Shown one piece after another: positions 42,915 to 54,099 of a DNA stretch of 64,000 bases (position 1 is its first letter; each line of letters starts with the position of its first letter). The stretch comes from Cordylochernes scorpioides (Eukaryota; Arthropoda; Arachnida; Pseudoscorpiones; Chernetidae): assembly GCA_030710605.1 (NCBI GenBank), contig CP092886.1, positions 160,006,000-160,069,999 of the forward strand, written 5' to 3'. Position numbers and translations under genes: made by a program. Under the pieces are notes generated by a model. It saw only the letters and a program-made list of their open reading frames with translations, was not told the origin of the DNA and ran no database searches.

Positions 42915-43514
42915 CTGAGGACACACAACAGAATTGGAATAGTTAGTGAACGCTGTGAGAAGAAAAAATAAAAATGTATAACATAAATTACAACATTCTC
43001 CATGCAGGATCTTTGAGTGAAAACATTTGATAGAGTTAAATTCGGTTCATGTAAAACCTAATTTAAACTTTTGTTTCCGACAATTCTAATTCTATTCCGC
43101 ACCTGGAGGATGTTGGATGCTTCAACTGAAGGAATTCTCTTTAAGTGAAATAGTTCCTTCTAGTGAAATGGGACTTTTATAAAAGGGCCCTAATCCAATT
43201 CTCTCCGGAGGAACACCACTGGGCGGAGCGCCATTAGGCTCTCTCCGGATCTCTCTCAAATACCATCAGCCAAGGCCGAGTCATTTAACCTCCGCCGGTG
43301 GAGCTGAGTCAGTTTGCACTTCATTAAACGGGGATCTGGGTCCCTACACGGTGAGGAGAGAACTATTCCTTTTGATTTCTATCTATCTAATATTTTACTA
43401 TATATATATATATATTAAAAATTAATAATTAAATTAAATATAATTAAAAATTAATATATATATATATTAAAAAACAATAGAAAAAAATAATAAAAGGGTC
43501 AGATGTTGATTTTT

Positions 43515-43735
43515 AAAATAATGAAGGCATATCCTGACCAGGAGCACACGTGCTTTTTAGATGGCAGAACGCCATCTAGTGGAACAGAAATAAACTAAAC
43601 ATTGATTTAACCTGTTCCCTGATATTTGGCCAACCCAATTTCTTGATAAATCAAGAAAAGTCAACCACGTAAGCGTTTCGGGCTATTGGTCCACGTCAGC
43701 GTGGTGCAGACTGTATCTATACGATCAAATATTTG
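43515..43735 (-). mobile_element. HH-b repeat, copy 2
   Basis: All HH-b blocks are present. The hammerhead at 43664-43705 keeps a perfect six-pair stem I (ACCACG/CGUGGU) but has CUGACGU for CUGACGA and a C-U mismatch in stem III. The CTCF-like site at 43569-43582 has one mismatch. Predicted inactive. Confidence 0.65.
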
Positions 43736-43974
43736 GTCCCAGAGGCTTCCTGAGAAATCAAGAAATGGGTATTTAAGGCCAAGTTTGCGTAAATAGGCTT
43801 TTCATGTGAAAAAAATATATATATATAAAGAAAGTCAGATGTTGATATTAGAAATAAAAGAGGCATATCCTGATCGTGCTCACATGAGCATTTTTATACA
43901 TATACGTATATATTTTTTAATTTTCACATGTGAAAATTCGAAGCTATTATACACGCGTATGATTCTTTTTAAAA

Positions 43975-44070
43975 TAAAACAATTTCTACTGCCCTTACTG
44001 CAATGGAAAATTTAATGGGAGGGCCTGACTCATCAGTGGTGAACCCTCCCAGCGGTTTCGCCATATATTA
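43975..44070. repeat. PAL-B core copy
   Basis: 'ttctactgcccttactgc', GGGAGGGCCTGACTCATCAG, AACCCTCCCAGCGG and TTTCGCCA. A single arm. Confidence 0.55.
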
Positions 44071-44074
44071 TATT

Positions 44075-44225
44075 ATATTCTACACAGGAGAGTACATATA
44101 AAACTAATAATAATACTTTTATTGTTATTAGGTTTATATACTCCTGTAGAAGGGCAGGGATCCCGAAAGCTCGAGATTATATTCATAAAAAGAAACTCCA
44201 GAAACTTGTTGTATCTCATAACTCC
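44075..44225. mobile_element. Hammerhead-like palindrome (PAL-8), partial
   Basis: The right half reads CUC, core CUGUAGA, A, stem II GGG/CCC region, GAAA, AG/CU without a loop, C, GAG (44140-44190). The left arm is truncated ('ctacacaggagagtaca'). Confidence 0.5.
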
Positions 44226-44239
44226 TGAATTGCTGAGGC

Positions 44240-46078
44240 TATTTATAAACGGAGCTTCCAAGGGTTGAATGCGCAGGTCTGGTGCTAAGTGTGAGTTATC
44301 CCCTCAAATACCCGGGATTACCCGCGCCGGCTCCTCCTGATCCAAGTCACGGAGTTAGGCTTAGCCAGACTTCCCCGCGCGCAATTCATCACTGCACTAA
44401 ATAGAGGTCTTTGATTTAAAATTACAACCTTTTTTTTTCTATTATAGAAGTAAACTTATAAAAGTTATGTTGTTTCTAGAAGAAATCCAATTTAGAAAAC
44501 TTAATAAAAAGCAAATAAGTTTGAATTTTTTGGAAGGAGAGGTAACTTTTTTCAAAGTTTTCTACCCAAGTCATAAATACTACATTTATCTTAAATAAGA
44601 AATAAAGGCAACTTTTATAAAAAACATTGATGTAATTTGTTTTTGGTACTTAACTTCTTGCGGGGTGTCTTCAAAACTCGAGTTTTTTGTGAAGTTGCCA
44701 ACGAAGTTTCGTGTAGCGCCGCCTCGCTGGAGATATTTGCATCGTCAGTAGCTCTGAAATGTGCTACGATGGGTGCAGCACGATCAAACCTTTATTGTTT
44801 TTTTAAAGACGTTGAAAAAACGATATTTTTACACGCTATTTATTTCTTTATACGATAAAAGCGTGCAAATTTCGGAATATATTACTTTTCATGCGCAAAT
44901 ATACATTTAATGAACAATTATGAATTAGAAATTATCAATAATTCCATATTTTTTTTTGAATGAAAAATGCATGTATGATAATGAAAGTAACATATTCAGA
45001 AATTTCGCTCGTTTCTATCTTGAATAAAAAGAAGCCATGTATAAAAAATTCGTTTTTATTTTCAATGTCTTTGGAAATCTTTAAAAACTAAAATATCAAG
45101 TTTTATTTAGGTTTATAACATCGATAGCTCTATATTGTTGTCTAGGTATAGATTTCATATAACGTTTAAACTGTATTTATCGTCAATAGATTTATAATGT
45201 TTGACGTAGATAATTCTCATAATGTTCAAACTATCAGCAATAGAAATATAGTGTATAAACGTCGAGATACTATAAAAATTTCCATATCACCAATAGTTCC
45301 TGAATTCAGCTGAATAGCTGCTGGCGCCTGAATGGTTCTTGTTGTTTGAATGTTTTCGGATGGTTCACAGAAACGCAAACTACCAAAGGTTATCCGGACG
45401 GCAAAATCTCCCCAGTTCTCGAGCTAGAAAAGCAGCGTTACGACAAGAAGAACAAGGTGCCATGGCTGCTTCTGTTCCGAATTTCAACACAGCTTCAGAG
45501 GTTGGAGCTTCCGAACTCGCATAGACAACCAGGTTGCCGAATGAACTAACACAGATAACTAGATCAATCTGTCCAGAGTACTTGAGCCCTCTTTTTGACA
45601 CCTTCCCAAGCTCAAGCTTTGCAATTGTTTAAACGAATTAAGACCCGTTATAATTTGCCAGTGACCAGTATTAGCCAGTACCCCTATGGAAGTCACCCCA
45701 AGACATGATTCCTAAAGATCTCACGATTATTTTTAACTGTGACATTCAATTATGGACAAAATTTAAGGACATTTCCTATTTGCTTATATAACGGCAGGTT
45801 TCCCATACATGTAAATTCGAATGTTCTCCTTAAAAAATAATAAAATATAATAATACAAAAAATATATATACAGGCTAAAAGATGCAACTTCGTTTAGTTT
45901 TGTTCATGAGACTTCCTTTAGTTTTGTTCATTGAAGAATTATATTCAAATTAAGAAGATATATTGTAAGGATTTTACACTGTACGGGCAAATAATCTTTA
46001 TAAAATATATTTTGAAGATGAAAACGAATTATATACGAAGAGTTTTTGAATGTCGCTTTTAAATTAAACCTGTTAATG

Positions 46079-46080
<2 letters not shown>
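44240..46080. other. No confident feature
   Basis: 44255-44400 is a GC-rich patch of unknown nature (CCCGGGATTACCCGCGCCGG). The overlapping frames at 45339-45600 and 44637-44858 have no recognisable domain. 45745-45925 has 'atggacaaaatttaagg' and 'ttagttttgttca', loosely like the Tc1-like MITE ends. Confidence 0.4.
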
Positions 46081-46122
<42 letters not shown>

Positions 46123-46124
46123 TT

Positions 46125-46345
46125 AAAACAAAGTAGGCATATCCTGACCAGGGGCACATGTGCTTTTCAGAAGGCAGAGCGCCATCTGGCGGAACAGAAA
46201 TCAACTATTCATTGATTTAACCTGTTCCCTGATATTTGGCCAACCCAATTTCTTGATAAATCAAGAAAAGCCATCCACGAACGCGTTTCGCGCTGTTGGA
46301 GCTCGTCAGCGTGGAGTAGGCTGTACCACTGCGACCAAAAAAAAA
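46125..46345 (-). mobile_element. HH-b repeat, copy 3
   Basis: A full HH-b copy adjoining a (TA)n run at 46081-46115. The CTCF-like site at 46179-46192 reads CCGCCAGATGGCGC (one mismatch). A PAL-6 fragment (46360-46500) and an inverted HH-b fragment (46500-46575) follow directly. Confidence 0.7.
46274..46315 (-). ncRNA. Type I hammerhead ribozyme (HH-b copy 3)
   Basis: Minus strand: stem I UCCACG (46315-46310) with CGUGGA (46279-46274), six perfect pairs; core CUGACGA (46309-46303); stem II GCUC/GCGC (46302-46299 and 46293-46290) with loop CAACA and one U-C mismatch; GAAA (46289-46286); stem III AC/GU with loop GC (46286-46281); U at the cleavage position (46280). All conserved core bases are present. 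The stem II mismatch is the only defect. Confidence 0.7.
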
Positions 46346-46359
46346 ATTTTTTTTTGTTT

Positions 46360-46790
46360 TGAAAATAGAGCAATCTATATTTAATTCATTATATAATAAA
46401 AGGGCATATATTGAATTTAATAAAAGATTTATTATGCCAATATTTCGGCTGGCTGAACGCCAACCTTTATCGAGGCATTACATATTTTTGTATACAAAAA
46501 TATGCCATCTAAAAAGCACATGTGCTCGTGGTCAGGAGATACCTTCTTTATTTTTAATATCAACACCTGACCCACTTATATTTTATTTTTCTATTGGTTT
46601 TTAATATATATATATATATATGTCGTATATATATATTAAATAGAGCAATCCATAGTGTTGAACGCCTTGTATGTAATGAATGTAATAAATGTATGTAATA
46701 CCTTGACAAAGGTTGGCGTTCAGCTAACCGAAATATTGGCTAATAAATATTTTATTCAATCTAATAAGGGCCATTTTATTATCTATATAA
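46360..46790. mobile_element. PAL-6 and HH-b fragments
   Basis: 46375-46500: PAL-6 left arm ('ggctggctgaacgccaacc'). 46500-46575: HH-b piece on the plus strand (AGCACATGTGCTC, 'ggagataccttc'). 46675-46775: PAL-6 right arm with CCUUGACAAAGGUUGGCG and ACCGAAAUAUUGGC. Confidence 0.55.
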
Positions 46791-47019
46791 TGTATAACAG
46801 GCTTAACTTACAAAGCGCCATTAAAGGAAGGAGCAGAAAGATAAAAGGATCATCTTACAATTCACATTTACCATGGCAAAGGTTTGATAAAGAAACGCAT
46901 TAGGCAGTTTGGATAACTTTCTGGATATGTGACACCTTCTTAAGAATTACCTTACGCTGGTCCTTCGAAATATTTCTTATTTTCCTTAATAAAAAACTAA
47001 TTGTTAATATAGTGTTGTA

Positions 47020-47475
47020 TACATATTAATTAATTGTTACCACAGAGTGTGTGTAAGCTCACAGGTAAATAGGCGCTAACCGAAACAGAAAAAAAGTTCC
47101 TTTGTTCAATATTAGTTTCCCTTTTTATATTTTGTTCTCTCTCTTGTAAATCAATAAATATAATGTTTAATTAATAATTATTGGAATCGGTTTCATTAAT
47201 AATTCTAAGCAAAGTCAACATATAGTTTCAAAGAGAGTTTTCAAATTACTTTAACAATTTATATCTAATATTGTTGACTTTGCTTAGATTTTTTAAAGAA
47301 ACTGATTCAAAGAATATTAATCTAACATTATCTTTATTGATTTACAAGAGAGAGAACAAAATGCGTGAGAAATTTAGAACATAGTAAACAAAGAGAAACC
47401 TATATTTCTACGGTTAGCGCCTATTTACTTGTGATCTTACACACATACACTCTGTGGGAGCAATTAATTAATTAA
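47020..47475. repeat. Large foldback
   Basis: 'aggtaaataggcgctaacc' (47063-47081), 'gttctctctcttgtaaatc' and 'ctaagcaaagtcaacat' return as complements at 47290-47440. About 200-bp arms with a short loop near 47245. It contains ACCGAAACAG but no full hammerhead order. Confidence 0.6.
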
Positions 47476-47924
47476 ACTTAAAATATATATACAATAATAT
47501 AAGGAGTTCTTCAGGGTGTTTAACAAAAATAAATTGAAAACAAACGACATAACAAATCCAAAAAGATACGGCGAAACTCCAATTTCCTTAAACAACTGTT
47601 GCAATGAAAGTGATGATTTTTATACTAGAGCCTGATTAACAAGTGAAAATGCACAGGTCTATTGAAGAGTTCAATTTATAGAAAAATAAAACTATAGGTT
47701 TAAAGAGGGGAATTTACTGAAGACATATCTCTACTTAGCTAAGTTACATGAATCACCACGTTACAAAAACATATAATTAAATACCTGGAATTATTTAACG
47801 CTAGTTTATAAATAGTAACAGTTTTTGATTATAGATGGCGCGCTATCCCCGTATCCAATTGGGTCAATAATTTCCCTAGTCTGATTTTTATCGTTCTCTT
47901 TATATATATATATAAAGATATATA

Positions 47925-47990
47925 TGGCGTTCAGCCAATTGAAATATTGGCAAATAAATTATATTTTGATCCAATATTTGCCTTTTTAAT
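47925..47990. repeat. PAL-6 terminal fragment
   Basis: 'ggcgttcagccaattgaaat' and 'attggcaaataaat' match the PAL-6 right arm from stem II onward. Confidence 0.5.
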
Positions 47991-48581
47991 TAAATAACCA
48001 ATTATATATCCGTTTTCATACATTAAATTATAGTTTAACACCACTAATGCATTGAATAAGAAACGACGTTCTCTTAGTGATATTCTAGATTTTCATATAC
48101 ATTAATATAGAGATACCATTTTATGCCTTAATTATTTTAATTTGAGCTTTTTAGGAGCTTTTGCTACAGTTTCTGGAATATACCAATATACACAATATAT
48201 AATTCTGTATTAGTAGACTTTACGAAACATAATTTCTTACAACAATGATTAGTTTAGAATGATCCATTATCTATATTTTAAATACCAATCTGAATGAACA
48301 TATGCAAATATCAATAGGAACATATATAATCTCTCTAAAAAAAATTCCCTAGCTTTAATGTCACAGTGAGCTGAGAAAGCCACATTTCCGAAAACGCCTC
48401 GTTTAATAAAAATAAATAGTTAGACTACATTTTGGTTATAAACTATTATTTGTCAAAATAATTTAGGGTAAGGGATTATATTTTTTTGATGGTTATAAAG
48501 TAATATATCACAATATGTTATCTCCCGGAGTTAGAGGTTTGTAATACATTGCTTGTAAAAGCAATAGCTTGATCTGTCCCT

Positions 48582-48595
48582 CACGTGGGCACGTG
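48582..48595. promoter_or_regulatory. Two adjacent E-boxes
   Basis: CACGTG occurs at 48582-48587 and 48590-48595. These match the bHLH/Myc-type site; no gene start is visible near it. Confidence 0.2.
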
Positions 48596-48661
48596 CTGCC
48601 CGATCCAAATATCGAGCTAATTTGGGCGCGCCAGGAATAAAATCGCTCGGTCAGGGACCAA

Positions 48662-48975
48662 TTAGGAGTGTCAATGGCCGCATTGTCCCCACACCAACTC
48701 TAACTATATTTCTCTCAGCTTTTGCCCTCATTATGATTTATTTCCTGTGTTTTACTCTGGGATCTTTTAGGAGTCTCAATGTGTGACTGCATTGTCCCCA
48801 CACCAATTCTAACTATATTTACTTCATTTTTTACTTTCATGATCCTTTGCTGTTTTATTCAGGAAACAATTAGGAGTGCCGATGACCGCATTGTACCCAC
48901 CACTTCTAACTGGATTTCTCTCATCATTTACTCTCATGATGTTTTACTTCTGGTCTTTGGCCCTTTTCATCTAGC
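48662..48975. repeat. About 104-bp tandem repeat, three diverged units
   Basis: TTAGGAGTGTC, TTAGGAGTCTC and TTAGGAGTGCC start units at 48662, 48768 and 48870, each followed by a 'gcattgt-cc-cacac' block and 'tctaactatattt'. The open frame through it is not a gene. Confidence 0.7.
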
Positions 48976-49499
48976 ATGGTCAACTGGTGCAAGTTAGCTT
49001 AGAGGGTGACTGAAAGCCATTATGTTGGAATTTCGGAAACCTGCAGACTTGTTCTAGGCATTGTTTCCTTCCGTAATATGTGATAGACGTTGATGGATTT
49101 AGTCAAGATTCGCAATCAGTATTATCTTTTGGTTTTACTAGCTTCTAGCAATTAAAGATTGTATTAACGCGTATCAAGACTACTGTTGTGTTCTGTAAGC
49201 CAATACACCGATCCACGGGAATAAGGTTAACCAGCATCCAGAACATGCACCGGGCCATGGAACTGTTGAGGCATCATAATGTTGAGCTGATTGCTAGAGG
49301 CGCGTGAGGATTTTACAGGGAAGCGTCTGCAAGCCTCTTACCCACCAGAATCCCATGGCTCAGGATACTTTTTTTTCACGTAAAAATATAAATAATTCAT
49401 TTTATTTGTTCACTTAAAATAGAGGTTTCGCGCATATTGTTTTTTATAGTAATACGAATTCATGTAATATTAATTTAGAAATATGTCTAAAATTTATTT

Positions 49500-49830
49500 C
49501 AAACATAAACAACTGTTTTGGTGTATGGGGTCCCAAGGCATAGGAAGATAGGAGCTCCCTGTTTTAGCCACAATGGAAAACAGCTCTTAAAGCAAATTCT
49601 ATACATAAAAAGCAAGTTTGCTCTAGTTGGAAAAGATAAAAGGAAATTTCATACAAATTGTAAGATCACACGAAGCTGGGTGCTTTGTGGAGCTTTCCAG
49701 TGCAGTCTGGGCAACGCCGATCAATGGCTGCCCAGATCGATGCCAGTTGAAATATCACAGTGGATTGAAGTACCACTGGCCCTGGGGCGTCCAATACTCA
49801 ATAACCTGCCCGACAGTCTGGCCTGAACCA
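49500..49830 (+). other. Unassigned overlapping open frames
   Basis: Two plus-strand frames (49518-49826 and 49627-49833) overlap in a GC-richer patch just upstream of the tRNA gene. I recognise no domain. Confidence 0.15.
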
Positions 49831-49921
49831 TAGAACACAACTTCAAAAGGGAACAATGAGTTCTCGGCCAAATATTCCCAAGAAACAGTTTAATATTAAG
49901 TTCTAAGAAGAAACGTAACAA

Positions 49922-49941
49922 GTCTCCGTGGCGCAATCGGC

Positions 49942-49978
<37 letters not shown>

Positions 49979-49995
49979 GAGCCCACCCGGGGACG
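49922..49995 (+). tRNA. trnN: tRNA-Asn (GTT)
   Basis: A complete cloverleaf: acceptor stem GTCTCCG/CGGGGAC, anticodon stem TTCGG/CCGAA with loop CTGTTAA (anticodon 49956-49958), T arm with GGTTCGAGCCC, discriminator G. A-box TGGCGCAATCGG and B-box GGTTCGAGCCC serve as the internal Pol III promoter, and a run of six or more T follows as terminator. No intron. It does not carry the SINE body, so it is a true tRNA gene. Confidence 0.93.
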
Positions 49996-50002
49996 TTTTT
50001 TT
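49996..50002 (+). terminator. Pol III T-run terminator
   Basis: A T-run immediately after the discriminator base of the tRNA-Asn gene. Confidence 0.7.
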
Positions 50003-50094
50003 GAAATTTTTTATTTTATCATTATTGTTTTTATATCAGCCTCTCAATAATTATTTTCAAATATTTTTCAATTAATTAATATTTTATAGCGCGC

Positions 50095-50215
50095 CATCTG
50101 TTATAAGAAATTTGAACTATTTTTGACGCGTGATTCTTTTAAGTTGAACGCAGTAGAAAATTGATTTAATTTCAAAATAATCATAGGCGTCAAAAATAGT
50201 TCAAATTAATATTTT
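50095..50215. repeat. PAL-B outer arms without core
   Basis: 'tttgaactatttttgacgc' at the left and 'gcgtcaaaaatagttcaaa' at the right face each other around 'gcagtagaaaattgatt'; the same outer ends flank the PAL-B at 17410. Confidence 0.5.
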
Positions 50216-50570
50216 GTTTTATGATTTTTTAAAAGTTGTTTAATTACTGTTTTTATACCCCAAATGGCGCATAGACGATTTCGTCTACGACAAAATGTTT
50301 TTGAAAACTTGATTTTTAATTAAAATTTTATTAGATGATTTTTTACAGAATGAGCAAATAATGATTCTCACCCCAAAATATGTGATTTTTTTTCAAATCG
50401 ACACATTTCAAATTTAAGAAGTAAGTATATGGTGAGTGTGTGAAAACCAAAAATAATATAAAATTGTAAATATAATAAATTATATATATTCACATATATC
50501 ATATATAGAGAAGCGCTAAATAAGATGATATGGGGAAATTATAGATCCTATATTATCTACATTCATGGAC

Positions 50571-50875
50571 AAGGGGGTCGGTGGAAGGCTGGTTAAACCG
50601 TTTAGTTTTCGACCACTACGACCCGGGTTCGATTCCCGCATTGGACACTTTTTTCTGATTAAAAAAAAAAAATGCTCCAATGGCCCCCGATTCTTGCAAA
50701 AGTCCAACCCCACCAGCGAGTGCAAGTAACCAAACGGGGCTCTGGAACATTTGTAAGTGTAAAGTCGAACTGCTTTTCACATGTGTAGACATGTGGTGCG
50801 CTTACAGTAAAAGCAGTCGCTAACTACCCACCATGATTATCATGGCCTGTACCACGTGTACTAGGGATAATTAAA
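50571..50875 (+). mobile_element. tRNA-derived SINE, reference copy
   Basis: The 5' tRNA-like head (GGGGTCGGTGGAAGGCTGG) carries an imperfect A box and a perfect B box GGTTCGATTCCC, then CATTGGACAC, an A-run, the conserved body and 3' 'gtactagggataatt'. About 300 bp. Copies at 2414, 5798, 10060, 10868 and 51815. Confidence 0.8.
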
Positions 50876-50879
50876 AAAA

Positions 50880-51010
50880 AAGGACAATACTTAAGGAAAT
50901 TGTGCTTTTTAGCATGTAAATCGGGATTCAAACAATAACTCTGAAAGATATTAGAGTGACCTTTATTGAAGACGCACAAGATAACATCGTTTTGTCTATG
51001 AGGGTATTCC
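50880..51010. mobile_element. Tc1-like MITE fragment
   Basis: 'ttaaggaaattgtgctttt', 'agcatgtaaatcgggattc' and 'acctttattgaagacgcac' match 7238-7452; the centre is deleted. Confidence 0.5.
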
Positions 51011-51159
51011 TCCTATATATACACCTTTAAGAATGAAGAGGAAGATTGAAGGGCTGGCAGGAGTATCTTGAAGAATTATCTGGAATTGGAACATTGAGAG
51101 AGTTGCAGAAATGTTCACAGAGCTGGATGAAATGGCGTCAGAGATGACTAAACATCATG

Positions 51160-51465
51160 ATCACGGACAAAATTTAAGGAAATGGAAAGCCTTTGATGTC
51201 GCCGATAGTCTGTTTTTTTTTTAAGGAGACAGTGAGAATTTTGTTCACACTTGATTATTTCTTGTATAAAAATTCGAAACTATTACTATTTCTTTTTGAA
51301 AATAAACAATTTATACTGCCCTTACTGCAATGGAAAAATTAATATCTCGTGTATCTTCAATAAAGGGCACCGTATATCAAATATATTTCAGAGTTATTGT
51401 CTGTATCCCTATATACATGCTAAAAGGTACAGACGGCATCGATAAGTTTTGTCCATGAGTCTATA
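51160..51465. mobile_element. Tc1-like MITE with PAL-B piece inserted
   Basis: 'cacggacaaaatttaagg' to 'tgagaattttgttcacact' (51240-51250), then a PAL-B piece (about 51265-51345, with 'ctgcccttactgcaatgg'), then 'gtgtatcttcaataaaggg' to 'aagttttgtccatgagtc'. Confidence 0.55.
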
Positions 51466-51814
51466 TCAGTATAAACATGCATATAGGTGGTAATGTTAGA
51501 TTTTTTAAAATATGTTTCGATCCTCAACATGAAACAGCATATGGGGAAATGTTCGCGCACAGAGAGATTCCGAGATGTCCCAATACTCGGACAGAAGTGG
51601 CGCGTGAAGGACATTTCCAACGATTTATTTAGATTGGGACATCGGCGCCAGATTTATGTCCGGCCTTATATTTATAGAGCGGAAATATTTACAACTTCAC
51701 AACTAAATAATTTGGACGTTAGAGAGGATCAATCACAGGTTATATATTCAATCAATGGTTAGCTACAACATTGTTGGTCTCTCTTCCCCTATATATATAC
51801 TTCTGCTTATCCCA

Positions 51815-52105
51815 GGTACACGTGGTACAAGCCATGATAATCATGGTTGGTAGAAGTAGGCGACTAATTTTACTGTAAGTGCACCACATGTCTACACATG
51901 TGAAAAACAGTTCAACTTTGCACTTACAGGTGTGCCAGAGCCCGTTTGTTTACTTGCACTCATTGGTGGGATTGGACTTTTGCAAGAATCGGGTGCCATT
52001 GGAGAATTTTTTTTTAATCAGAAAAAAATGCCCAATGCGGGAATCGAACCTGGGTCGTAGCGGTCGAAAACCAACGGTTTAGACCATCCTTCCACCGACT
52101 CCCTT
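51815..52105 (-). mobile_element. tRNA-derived SINE
   Basis: The full family in minus orientation, B box GGTTCGATTCCC near 52030-52050 and the head ending near 52103. Confidence 0.75.
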
Positions 52106-52312
52106 CTCTACCATATATTCAAGTTGCCCTCACATTTTGGCATTTTGTAAGAAATCCAGAGAATTAATATTTTACAATAGTTTGAAAGATCTTATCAATG
52201 CCCTATCTATCGTTCCTTTACAAATTCCATTTTTGAAATCTTTCCAACACACATCGTGTGATATTTATACCAGGTTGATTTAAAATAAACGTTCTTCCCC
52301 TATCCCTATATA

Positions 52313-52733
52313 CAGGGTGATCCAAAAGTCCCGCACAACTTTAAAAATTAATAACTCCGCGAATATTTGCGCTAGAGCAATGCGATAAACACCATTGTGT
52401 TCAGGATGCAATGGGATTTTTATGGCAAATAATGAAAAATTCGAAATTGATATTAGTTACAACTTTATTCGCTAGATGGCGCTCTACCAGAATCAGCTAT
52501 TCAGCGGCCAAATTGTTTGATAAATTGAAAAATATAACTGAACGACACGTATTTTTCCTTTTTGAATACCAGGAAAGAACCCAAATAATATCAAATGATA
52601 AATTAATAAAACACCATTTCGCCAATAGTTAAAAGAAACGGTTAACGATTTTTAAATACAATCTGAGATATGTAAAATAGGTATATGCAAATTTAAACAT
52701 GTAGCAAAAAAAAATGATATTTTAGATGCGGTT
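52313..52733. repeat. Left terminal inverted repeat of mariner-like element
   Basis: Matches 62957-63373 in complement with only a few differences. Contains CTAGATGGCGCTC at 52475-52487. The 73-codon open frame here and its mirror at the right end come from the repeat. Confidence 0.85.
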
Positions 52734-52892
52734 TGCTGGAATCCTCTCAGCTATTTATATTTAGAAAATAATAAATTTCTATTTTTTTTAATTGAGAGAG
52801 AACTCTCTCTCAGTATCGATTATATTTATTTTTTAATTCATTTGAAAAATATTTATCTATCTCTGATGATTTATTTTACTCTGGAATGCCGT

Positions 52893-53020
52893 TGTTGTTT
52901 TTGTCGTGTCCAATAAAGAGCCTCAGATGTCTCCATGCATCTCTATCACAGCAGCAGCAGCATTGTCCACTATCTTGGGTGTGTAAAGCAGCTGCCCTGG
53001 GTCTATGTCAATTTTCTGCA
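52893..53020 (-). repeat. LINE 3' tail
   Basis: On the minus strand, TTGACATAGACCCAGGGCAG to 'ggacacgacaaaaacaac'. Shared with the truncated copies at 14209-14328 and 22139-22262, which identifies them as this LINE family. Confidence 0.65.
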
Positions 53021-53149
53021 AGGCTGCGGGCATGAGAATATGTGGCTAGGTGTTAGTTCCACACCAGGACAGTTGTTGCATGTTCTATAGGTTCTTGTGC
53101 CATCTGGATGTATTGTCATCCTTTATAATGTTTTGTTCTAAATCTTGTT

Positions 53150-53770
53150 ATAGTGTTGTCATTTTTCTCTCGGAGTTTATTTAACATTTTGATCTTTTCT
53201 TATTTTTGTTTAATTATCTTGTATTTTGCAAAAGCATTAGCGTCAAATAATGACATTTGTTCTTTCCTTTGGCTCAACTTTCTGGCTTCCTTTGCAAATT
53301 CAAATGCCATTTCATTACCCCCGATCCCAACACGGGCAGGAATCCATTGTAGAATGCAGTTATTCTCCAATGATATCAGTTGAGTAAGTAACGAATGTAT
53401 TTTCTGTGTGATTATAGTATTGCCCTTCTGAATTGCTTCTAGATCGGATATGAAGTCGTTGTACGGTATATTATAATTCTTTCTGCTTGATGCAGAGATG
53501 GTTGGTTAAGGCATACATCAAGAGCTTCCCAGATAGCTGTCAGTTCACAAGTGAAGTTTGACGAAATCTTTCTTGCTCCTTCTTTGATTTTGATGTATGT
53601 TCCATCTTGCAGTATTATGTTAATTCCAGCCCCTTCATTACTTATGGTAAGGTCTGATAATTCATCTGTATATGCTGTTAAATAATTTATCTGATCGCAT
53701 AAACCAATTGTGTCAAGTCCTTTCTTCTTTAGTATGTTTTTGTTCTCTTTTTTTATTGCAGGGTTCATTC
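53150..53770 (-). pseudogene. LINE RNase H domain
   Basis: Minus-strand frame: INYLTAYTDELSDLTISNEG, then GAGINIIL and SSNFTCELTAIWEALDV (first Asp, Glu of the fold; Gly-Ser after YTD replaced). Downstream, about 53350-53270, LQWIPARVGIGGNEMAFEFA is the C-terminal RNase H block (WIP-x-HVGI-x-GNE-xAD); His is Arg and Asp is Phe. Stops occur between the parts. Such a C-terminal RNase H is typical of the I group. Confidence 0.7.
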
Positions 53771-54099
53771 AGGTTAAGATTGATGATTACATTTGATGGC
53801 AATGGGGTAGGAAATATTGGTTATTCTCGAATTTGAAATTCCTTATGTTTCATATTTATGCTCTTTCTAATATTGTTGTCGTACTGAAGTGTTGAAGATC
53901 TTTTGAGCCTTTCTTTTTGTGTCCAGTTTAAATAGGTTCTATGGGATATGTGTTCGGTTTCTTTAGTTTTTAAGCTATTGGTGAATTTTATTGTTTTTAA
54001 TTGTCTTCTGCTTTCAAGTAGGTCTAGACCACATTCTCTCTGAATTTTCTAATTGTTGGTATTTGAAACAGAACCAGTGATTAATTTGGCCGCTTTTGC

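Noticed and set aside
44255..44400. GC-rich patch as a 7SL- or rRNA-like gene
   Set aside because: Only short fragments resemble known RNAs; no consistent alignment or Pol III terminator.
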